A DNA stretch of 11,048 bases, taken from positions 1 through 11,048 of the forward strand of contig PMJA01000188.1 in assembly GCA_003158415.1 (NCBI GenBank), read 5' to 3'. A program made the position numbers and the translations under genes. Under the pieces are notes generated by a model that saw only the letters and a program-made list of their open reading frames with translations, was not told the origin of the DNA and made no database searches. How positions within the stretch are numbered: the first letter of the stretch is position 1; each line of letters opens with the position of its first letter. Below, piece by piece: positions 5,567-11,048 of this stretch. Source of the DNA: Methylobacter sp. GTDB lineage: Bacteria > Pseudomonadota > Gammaproteobacteria > Methylococcales > Methylomonadaceae.

Positions 5567-5579
5567 GTGCTTAGAGCAC
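5567..5579. repeat. Small hairpin in the prs-rplY gap
   Basis: GTGCT (5567-5571) and AGCAC (5575-5579) form a 5-bp stem; on the minus strand GGACTTTTTG follows. It could be a weak attenuator or processing site between prs and rplY. The stem is short and has few GC pairs, so terminator strength is doubtful. Confidence 0.3.
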
Positions 5580-5594
5580 AAACATTAAATTCTA

Positions 5595-6548
5595 TCAATC
5601 AACGTAAAGCGAACTAACCGACTCACCTACGGCAATACGCCTTATCGTTTCAGCCAGCATTTCTGCAACGCTCAACTGTCTTATTTTTCCTGATTCAACG
5701 GCATCCTGACTCAACGGTATGGTATCGGTAACCACCAACTCATCCAGTTGCGACCCATTCAGGTTTTTCATCGCGGGCCCCGACAATACTGCATGCGTAC
5801 AATAGGCAACCACTTTAATCGCACCGTGTTTTTTTAACGCGGCGGCGGCATGACACAAAGTCCCTGCGGTATCGACTAAATCGTCAATCAGCACACAAGT
5901 GCGGCCGTCTACATCGCCGATGATGTGCATAATTTCCGAGACATTTGCCTTGGGCCTGCGCTTGTCTATAATGGCAAGATCAGCATCATCCAGTCGTTTG
6001 GCCAGCGCACGCGCCCTAACCACGCCTCCGACATCCGGAGAAACAACAATCAAATCTTTATATTGCTGACGCCACACATCCCCTAAAAGTATCGGTGATG
6101 AATAAACGTTGTCTACCGGTATATCAAAAAAACCCTGAATCTGATCGGCATGCAAATCAACCGTTAAAACGCGATGAGTGCCCGCCTGTTCGATCATTTT
6201 AGCAACCAGCTTGGCACTGATGGGTACCCGGGCTGACCGCGAACGTCTGTCCTGCCGTGCATAGCCATAATAAGGCATTACAGCAGTAATACGTGATGCC
6301 GATGCTCGTTTGAGAGCGTCGATCATCACCAATAATTCCATTAAATTCTCATTAGTGGGAGAACAGGTCGGTTGTATGACAAAAACATCCTTACCCCGGA
6401 CATTTTCTTCAATTTCCACCGCAATCTCTCCGTCACTAAATCTGCCGACGGACGCCATTCCTAGGCGCATATTAAGCTTCTTAACTATACCGTCAGACAA
6501 AGCCAGATTAGCATTTCCAGAAAACACCATCATAGGGGTGTCGTTCAT
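5595..6548 (-). CDS. prs: Ribose-phosphate pyrophosphokinase
   Basis: Makes 5-phosphoribosyl-1-pyrophosphate from ribose 5-phosphate and ATP, feeding purine, pyrimidine, NAD, His and Trp synthesis. 317 residues, full length for the class I enzyme. Visible motifs: GRFSDGE (35-41), the flexible ATP loop [10 protein letters not shown] (93-102), the metal-binding [12 protein letters not shown] with His133, SPDVGG (170-175), the catalytic DKRRPK with Lys196 and Arg198, and the PRPP loop [11 protein letters not shown] (220-230). Start ATG at 6548 has GGGAG about 10 bases upstream. It follows tRNA-Gln by 42 bases and precedes rplY; the ispE-tRNA-prs-rplY-pth order is a known gammaproteobacterial arrangement. 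Nothing odd is seen. Confidence 0.98.
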   Translation of the reverse strand: MNDTPMMVFSGNANLALSDGIVKKLNMRLGMASVGRFSDGEIAVEIEENVRGKDVFVIQPTCSPTNENLMELLVMIDALKRASASRITAVMPYYGYARQDRRSRSARVPISAKLVAKMIEQAGTHRVLTVDLHADQIQGFFDIPVDNVYSSPILLGDVWRQQYKDLIVVSPDVGGVVRARALAKRLDDADLAIIDKRRPKANVSEIMHIIGDVDGRTCVLIDDLVDTAGTLCHAAAALKKHGAIKVVAYCTHAVLSGPAMKNLNGSQLDELVVTDTIPLSQDAVESGKIRQLSVAEMLAETIRRIAVGESVSSLYVD

Positions 6549-6590
6549 TCCAGCACTCCCGCACGAATTTAATTAAAAGATAGAGATAAA

Positions 6591-6665
6591 TGGCTGGGTC
6601 GCAAGGATTCGAACCTTGGTATGCGGAGATCAAAACCCCGTGCCTTACCGCTTGGCGACGACCCA
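6591..6665 (-). tRNA. tRNA-Gln (TTG)
   Basis: 75 bases with encoded CCA. Acceptor arms TGGGTCG and CGACCCA pair fully, the discriminator is G, the T arm contains GGTTCGAATCC, and the D arm reads GCCAAGCGGTAAGGC. The anticodon loop TTTTGAT gives anticodon TTG (6633-6631) on a CGGGG/CTCCG stem. The gene starts 4 bases after the ispE stop codon and ends 42 bases before prs, so it must be processed from the surrounding transcript unless it has a promoter inside ispE. A tRNA-Gln at this place is also known from Pseudomonas. Confidence 0.97.
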
Positions 6666-6669
6666 ATAA

Positions 6670-7551
6670 TCAAGATATAGTGTTACCTGTTTTCAGCTTT
6701 GAAAACAGCGGCGATTTATTAACACCTTTGCTCAGATAAATCCGCCACTTAGCTTTAAGTGACTCGAAGGCTATGACCGCCGCCGCTTCTGAATCAAACT
6801 GAGCAAATACACACGCCCCTGTTCCGGTTAGCCTTGCCTCTGAAAATGCCGACAAATCAACCAGAGCGTCTTTAACAGACTGGTAACGCTGACTAACAAC
6901 CTCAACGCAATCGTTTTGGTGTTGGCCTGCTATAAAGTCGGCTATTTTGATCGATTTGCTATTCCGTGTCAAATTTTTAGCTGAAAATATTTCTTTGGTA
7001 TCGACATGACATTCGGGTTTAATAACCACAACCCACTGCTCAGGAACGTTTATCCGCTCCAGTTTTTCACCGATGCCTTCCGCCCATGAAGAATAGCCGT
7101 ACACAAATACTGGCACATCGGCGCCCAGGGATAACCCCAGTTCCATCAATTTTTCCTGCGATAACTGTAGGTTCCACAATTGATTCAACACCACTAACGT
7201 GGTTGCTGCATCAGAACTGCCGCCCCCCAGGCCGCCACCCATGGGCAGGTTTTTTTCCACTTCGATACGCACGCCTGCTCCACATCCGGTTACCGCTTTT
7301 AACAACAGCGCCGCTCTAACCGTTAAATCGTCCGCCTCCGCCACGCCGGGAATTGTTTTTTGCAGGCTGACCCGACCATCGGCGACAGGATGAAACGTTA
7401 TCCAGTCACATAAGTCTATAAATTGAAACACCGTTTGCAGCAGATGATAACCATCGGGGCGTTGCCCGACTATGCGTAACATTAAATTCAACTTCGCCGG
7501 CGCAGGCCATTTTTCCGCCCATTCCGATTGCTTACAATGTTTTTGCGACAT
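6670..7551 (-). CDS. ispE: 4-diphosphocytidyl-2-C-methyl-D-erythritol kinase
   Basis: GHMP-family kinase of the MEP isoprenoid pathway; phosphorylates the 2-hydroxyl of CDP-methylerythritol in the cytoplasm. 293 residues, typical. Motifs: PAPAKLNLMLRIVGQRPDGYH at 16-36 with catalytic Lys20, the Gly-rich ATP loop PMGGGLGGGSSDAATTL at 103-119, LGADVPVF at 142-149 with catalytic Asp145, and the C-terminal ARLTGTGACVFAQF at 239-252. The ATG at 7551 lies 20 bases inside lolB, and no later Met precedes PAKLNL, so the overlap is real; the ribosome site is poor and translational coupling to lolB is likely. The N-terminus is about 10 residues longer than in E. coli. Confidence 0.97.
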   Translation of the reverse strand: MSQKHCKQSEWAEKWPAPAKLNLMLRIVGQRPDGYHLLQTVFQFIDLCDWITFHPVADGRVSLQKTIPGVAEADDLTVRAALLLKAVTGCGAGVRIEVEKNLPMGGGLGGGSSDAATTLVVLNQLWNLQLSQEKLMELGLSLGADVPVFVYGYSSWAEGIGEKLERINVPEQWVVVIKPECHVDTKEIFSAKNLTRNSKSIKIADFIAGQHQNDCVEVVSQRYQSVKDALVDLSAFSEARLTGTGACVFAQFDSEAAAVIAFESLKAKWRIYLSKGVNKSPLFSKLKTGNTIS

Positions 7552-8128
7552 TTAAAACCCATTGATCAATGATTAATTTTAATTTGACCTGCTCATTGCT
7601 GACGGTGATTTTATGCGGCATGGATTGATTATCGACGGGCTGCATTTGTTTGTAGTCGATAAGCCATCCGTCCTGCTTAAAACCGGTAGCCGTCGCGATA
7701 TATGCGCTGGTCGGCTCAGGCAAGCCTATCACCCAATAACGCAAGGAGCGCACCGGGACAAACATACCCAACTGTTGATTAATAAACGCTTCCGGCTGTG
7801 TCGATGACAGCGGCTTATCATCGCCGCGGTCGATAGTGACCGAATCGCCCGTCAATTGAATAACGGTTGCTCCCTGACCCAAAGGGCCGGATAGTTTTAT
7901 TTTCTCGTTATCGGGCTTATGCCCCCAATTTATGCTTGCCGACCAGGAATCCTTTTTTCCGGCCAAGGCCAAGCGACCTTCAAACGACCATTGCTCCAGC
8001 TTGTAGAGTTGCTCTCTTGCCGTCGCGACATAATGCACTTCCGGCTCTACAGGCGTGGTGGCGCAGCCTGACAGCATCAATACCAGACACCACCCGACCA
8101 ACTGCCTTGCGTTAATATTGACCCTCAC
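7532..8128 (-). CDS. lolB: Outer-membrane lipoprotein receptor LolB
   Basis: Accepts lipoproteins from periplasmic LolA and inserts them in the inner leaflet of the outer membrane. 198 residues. Signal peptide with a hydrophobic core GWCLVLMLSG and lipobox LSGC at 19-22, so Cys22 is the lipidated residue. LolB-like features follow: WSFEGRLALAG at about 47-57, SWSASINW at about 61-68, LSGPLGQGATVIQL at about 79-92, and YWVIGLPEPTS at about 131-141. The start codon is GTG (8128-8126) and shares GTGA with the stop of the TPR gene, a classic coupling overlap. Downstream it overlaps ispE by 20 bases. Gene order TPR-lolB-ispE supports the call, since LolB is poorly conserved in sequence. Confidence 0.95.
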   Translation of the reverse strand: MRVNINARQLVGWCLVLMLSGCATTPVEPEVHYVATAREQLYKLEQWSFEGRLALAGKKDSWSASINWGHKPDNEKIKLSGPLGQGATVIQLTGDSVTIDRGDDKPLSSTQPEAFINQQLGMFVPVRSLRYWVIGLPEPTSAYIATATGFKQDGWLIDYKQMQPVDNQSMPHKITVSNEQVKLKLIIDQWVLNVAKTL

Positions 8129-9873
8129 TCGTGCGCGCCGTCCAGTACCTGTCGTTTAAAATCGAGCAGATATTCATCATCCGGCGTCTCTTTAATGGCC
8201 TTATCGAACACCTCTTTAGCCTCGTCTTTTCTGCCCAAAGCCCACAACACCCTGGCAAGATGCGCCGCTATTTCATTTTCTTTCTGTTTGTCATACGCTC
8301 TTTGCAAATATTCCAGCGCTTTTTCATTATGCCCCAATTTAAACTGCAGCCAACCATAACTGTCAATAATGACCGCTGCGTCCGGCTCTAGCTTCAGGGC
8401 TTTCTGGAGGTACTTTTCTGCGTCGGCATAGCGGTCAGGTTTATTCAACAGGGTATATCCCAAGGCATTTAGGGCCTCGACATTATCCGGCTCCATTGCC
8501 AATATTTTCCGCAGATCCGCTTCCACCACATCCAGTTTGCCGACCCGCTCCGCCACCAATGCCTGTGTGTACAACAGCTCTTTTTGATCAGGAAAATCAA
8601 CCAGCGCATCAGTCAACAGCTTAAATGCCCGCTCATATTGCTTCTGCTGGCTGTATAACTCAGCCTGTAACAAGAGGAGACGAGGCTTTTGTTTTGGAAA
8701 TTTCGCCTGCAAAAGATTGACCCGCGAGTCGGCGGCGGCGAATTGTTTATCTTTTGCCAGCAGTGATACCGCCGAAACCGACGCATCAAAAACCAGTGGC
8801 CCATCCGTTACCTTATCGAACCAAGCCAGAGCCTGTCGGGTATGCCCACGTTTTTCTTCTATTTTTCCCAAATAAAAGCTGGCCTGATATTTCCACTCAG
8901 GCTGTTCCAACAGCGCCGTAAAAATGTCTTCGGCCTGCTCATCGTGATTCAATTGCAAATGCACCAGCCCCTGCGCAAACTGACTTTCCATATCCTTGGG
9001 ATCAGCCGATATAAGGCCCTGATAGACTTGAATGGCAGCTTCATAGTCCTCGGCTTTTATTAACACCTGCGCATACACTTTGGCGATTTTACTATTATCA
9101 GGGTACTTGGCGGACGCCTCTTTTAACAGCGCTTTTGCCTTATTCAAGTCGCCCGATAATACCGCTATCTGAGCCTGGAAAATCAGCGCCTTATCCCAGT
9201 CCGGCCGCACCTTCAAAGCCTGCTGTATTTTGGATTCAGCCAGATTTTTATCTTTCTGCTGCATCGCCAGCAATGACTGTAGAAAATAAATCTCGGCCCT
9301 CCCCGGTTGCTGACTGTCCATCGTATTCAGTGCATCGGAAACAGCTGTTATCTTGCCGTCCTTTTGCAGCGCCCCGGCCAATTCAATCACCACATTTTCA
9401 AAACCTTCAGGATCACCAGCCAGCAACGCATTTAAGTGCTCGACGGCGGCCCGATTATTACCGGCCGATAATGCCGATAATGCCGAAATTTTTCTTGCCG
9501 TCTGGTTTTTGCTATCCAGCTGCAACCATAGCCCCACCGCCTCATCGGTCTTATTGCCATCTTTTATGTACATGGCAATCATTGCCGCCCTTTCGGCAAG
9601 TTTGGGGTCATGTGTGCGCTTAGCGGCTTCCGTATAACCCTCCAGAGCAACACCATATTGCCCTCTTTGTCCGGCAATCTCTGCCGTCAATAGCATAAAC
9701 AGCACATCAGGATCGATAACGGTTTTTTCTTCGTTTTGAGGCGCTTTTTCTTTAGGCTCGACTAACTTAACCGGCGCAACGGTTTCTTCGGAGTCACTCG
9801 ACTTAGCTGGCGAATCGGCGCAACTACTCAGTAAAACGAGGGTTATTGCTGTAAACAATCTAAAAATTAACAC
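8125..9873 (-). CDS. Tetratricopeptide-repeat lipoprotein
   Basis: 582-residue exported TPR protein, the homologue by position of the TPR gene between hemA and lolB in Pseudomonas; its function is not firmly established. Signal peptide LFTAITLVLLSSC with lipobox LSSC and Cys18 as the lipidation site; the +2 residue is Ala, not Asp, so outer-membrane sorting is expected. A short low-complexity linker rich in Ser, Glu, Pro and Lys (19-52) leads into helical repeats to the C-terminus. The clearest TPR units are at about 227-260, 262-293, 295-326, 398-430, 464-497 (NALGYTLLNKPDRYADAEKY) and 500-565. Start codon is GTG (9873-9871) with AGGAT just upstream. It is first in the leftward housekeeping block and is translationally coupled to lolB. 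A role as an envelope scaffold is inferred. Confidence 0.93.
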   Translation of the reverse strand: MLIFRLFTAITLVLLSSCADSPAKSSDSEETVAPVKLVEPKEKAPQNEEKTVIDPDVLFMLLTAEIAGQRGQYGVALEGYTEAAKRTHDPKLAERAAMIAMYIKDGNKTDEAVGLWLQLDSKNQTARKISALSALSAGNNRAAVEHLNALLAGDPEGFENVVIELAGALQKDGKITAVSDALNTMDSQQPGRAEIYFLQSLLAMQQKDKNLAESKIQQALKVRPDWDKALIFQAQIAVLSGDLNKAKALLKEASAKYPDNSKIAKVYAQVLIKAEDYEAAIQVYQGLISADPKDMESQFAQGLVHLQLNHDEQAEDIFTALLEQPEWKYQASFYLGKIEEKRGHTRQALAWFDKVTDGPLVFDASVSAVSLLAKDKQFAAADSRVNLLQAKFPKQKPRLLLLQAELYSQQKQYERAFKLLTDALVDFPDQKELLYTQALVAERVGKLDVVEADLRKILAMEPDNVEALNALGYTLLNKPDRYADAEKYLQKALKLEPDAAVIIDSYGWLQFKLGHNEKALEYLQRAYDKQKENEIAAHLARVLWALGRKDEAKEVFDKAIKETPDDEYLLDFKRQVLDGAHE

Positions 9874-10137
9874 ACGCGATCCTATTTGTTGCTCGAGATA
9901 TAAGTGGCATAGATTATCAGAAAAACCGGTTGATTTAGACAGCTGATTTTTTCAATTTGGATAAAGGTATTATATTTCTTAGAATACAGCGACATAATAT
10001 ACGGGTATTTTGGCTAAAAACCATCGGACTCAAGAAATTTCCTGACAATACAGCGACCCGATCAATGGCGAAAACCAACCTTACATCGCCTTGTTCCTAA
10101 CCTATTACTGACACAATCTAGTCTAACCATTGAAACC
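9874..10137. promoter_or_regulatory. Divergent intergenic region between TPR gene and hemA
   Basis: 264 bases without a supportable gene. It should hold the promoters for the leftward TPR-lolB-ispE block and for hemA. The 11-base sequence AATACAGCGAC occurs twice as a direct repeat (9983-9993 and 10047-10057). The palindrome AACCGGTT sits at 9925-9932. No convincing minus-strand promoter was found, although GATAAT near 9917 could be a -10 box. Confidence 0.6.
9957..9985 (+). promoter_or_regulatory. Candidate sigma-70 promoter for hemA
   Basis: TTGGAT (9957-9962) and TAGAAT (9980-9985) are separated by 17 bases; the -10 matches five of six consensus positions and the -35 three of six. Transcription would begin near 9992, within the first copy of the AATACAGCGAC repeat, and leave a leader of about 145 bases before hemA. 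Confidence 0.35.
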
Positions 10138-11048
10138 ATGACTTTTCTTGCCGTAGGGATTAATTACAATACTGCGCCGGTTTCCATCCGTGAACGCCTG
10201 TCATTCCCTGCCGACAGGCTGGAATCATCGTTAAAGGAATTATGGCGGCTCAAAGAAATCAATGAAGCCGCCATTCTATCAACCTGTAACCGTACCGAGT
10301 TTTACTGCACAGCCACCACCGCCAACCAGCAAATCCTGATTGATTGGGTGGCCGAGAACAAGCAGATCGATCCTGCGGATTTCGCGCCCTACCTGTATTA
10401 CCATGCGGATAGCTCGGTGTGCCGCCATATATTTCGGGTCGCCTGCGGCCTGGACTCCATGATCTTAGGCGAGCCGCAAATTCTCGGACAAATGAAAACC
10501 GCTTATCAGGCCGCTTATGATGCGGGCACTTTAGGCAAACGCCTGGGCAAGCTTTTTCAGCATACCTTTACCGCCGCCAAAAAAGTACGCACCGATACCG
10601 CTATCGGCTCCAGTCCGGTATCGGTGGCTTTTGCCGCCGTGCAGCTGGCGCAACAAATATTCGACAAACTCAGCGAACAGACCGCGCTGCTGATAGGCGC
10701 AGGCGAAACCATAGAACTGGCAGCGAGGCATTTATCCCAACAAGGCATAGGCCGTATTATTATTGCTAATCGTACCTATGACAAGGCGCACGCCATTGCA
10801 ACACAATTTAACGGCTATGCCATTGCTTTATCCGAATTACCAATGCACCTGGCTGAAGCAGACATCGTTATTTCTTCAACCGCCAGTCAATTGCCAATTC
10901 TAGGCAAAGGTCGTGTCGAAAGTGCGCTTAAAATACGTAAACATAAACCCATGTTTATGGTGGATCTGGCCGTACCGCGCGATATTGAAGCCGAAGTTGA
11001 ACAACTTAGGGACGTCTATTTGTACACCGTCGACGACCTGCAACACAC
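10138..11048 (+). CDS. hemA: Glutamyl-tRNA reductase, N-terminal part
   Basis: Catalyses the NADPH-dependent reduction of glutamyl-tRNA(Glu) to glutamate-1-semialdehyde, the first committed step of tetrapyrrole synthesis by the C5 pathway. The window holds 303 of an expected 410-430 residues; the frame is open at the right edge. Motifs: NTAPVSIRE at 11-19, STCNRTE at 48-54 with the thioester-forming Cys50, GLDSMILGEPQILGQMK at 104-120, SSPVSVAFAAV at about 159-169, the NADPH-binding GAGE at 187-190, IANRT at about 205-209 and VDLAVPRDIE at about 276-285. ATG at 10138 gives Cys50 its E. coli number; no strong ribosome site is visible. It diverges from the TPR-lolB block as in other gammaproteobacteria. 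Confidence 0.98.
   Translation, partial: MTFLAVGINYNTAPVSIRERLSFPADRLESSLKELWRLKEINEAAILSTCNRTEFYCTATTANQQILIDWVAENKQIDPADFAPYLYYHADSSVCRHIFRVACGLDSMILGEPQILGQMKTAYQAAYDAGTLGKRLGKLFQHTFTAAKKVRTDTAIGSSPVSVAFAAVQLAQQIFDKLSEQTALLIGAGETIELAARHLSQQGIGRIIIANRTYDKAHAIATQFNGYAIALSELPMHLAEADIVISSTASQLPILGKGRVESALKIRKHKPMFMVDLAVPRDIEAEVEQLRDVYLYTVDDLQH

Noticed and set aside
9135..9623. Plus-strand open frame of 162 codons
   Set aside because: Lies wholly antisense to the TPR gene; its Pro/Ser-rich translation shows no domain, and it has no ribosome site.
1..11048. CRISPR array, insertion sequence, prophage or integron
   Set aside because: No regular repeat-spacer pattern, transposase, integrase or phage gene was seen; the right half is conserved housekeeping order.

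Overview
The window looks like chromosome of a gammaproteobacterium with moderate GC. The strongest evidence is the block from 4352 to the right edge: pth, rplY, prs, tRNA-Gln, ispE, lolB and a TPR lipoprotein gene on the minus strand, with hemA diverging on the plus strand. This order matches the hemA-lolB-ispE-prs-rplY-pth neighbourhood of Pseudomonas and related gammaproteobacteria. A methanotroph-like lineage (Methylococcales) would fit the general feel of the proteins and the accessory genes at the left, but that placement is only inference.

Left region, 1-2758, all minus strand: a compact, apparently metal-related cluster. Read in transcription order it holds a 71-residue membrane protein, a 55-residue protein that is a free-standing copy of the Cys-rich metal-binding domain normally fused to P1B-type ATPases, a 92-residue single-span membrane protein, a strong intrinsic terminator, a 203-residue protein with an HMA-like N-terminal domain lacking the CxxC site, and the N-terminal 351 residues of a heavy-metal (probably copper) P-type ATPase that runs off the left edge. 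The ATPase has its own degenerate HMA-like domain followed by a normal GMSCASC domain. The reading offered here is that the small proteins are accessory metal-binding or scaffold partners of the pump. This is the least ordinary part of the window.

Middle, 2759-4374: an AT-rich intergenic region with a perfect 16-bp inverted repeat enclosing a second palindrome and a sigma-54-like element, then a plus-strand gene for a 440-residue ATP-grasp-like protein whose motifs appear in permuted order. Its end overlaps the end of pth, which converges on it.

Right, 4352-11048: a housekeeping block. TPR lipoprotein and lolB overlap by 4 bases, lolB and ispE by 20, and tRNA-Gln(TTG) starts 4 bases after ispE and precedes prs, so the tRNA is probably cut from a polycistronic transcript. 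The products serve outer-membrane lipoprotein insertion (LolB), isoprenoid precursor synthesis (IspE), PRPP supply (Prs), 5S rRNA binding (L25), recycling of peptidyl-tRNA (Pth) and, on the other strand, the first committed step of tetrapyrrole synthesis from glutamyl-tRNA (HemA, partial). A 12-bp perfect hairpin with T-tracts on both sides lies inside the start of pth and looks like a bidirectional intrinsic terminator within coding sequence.
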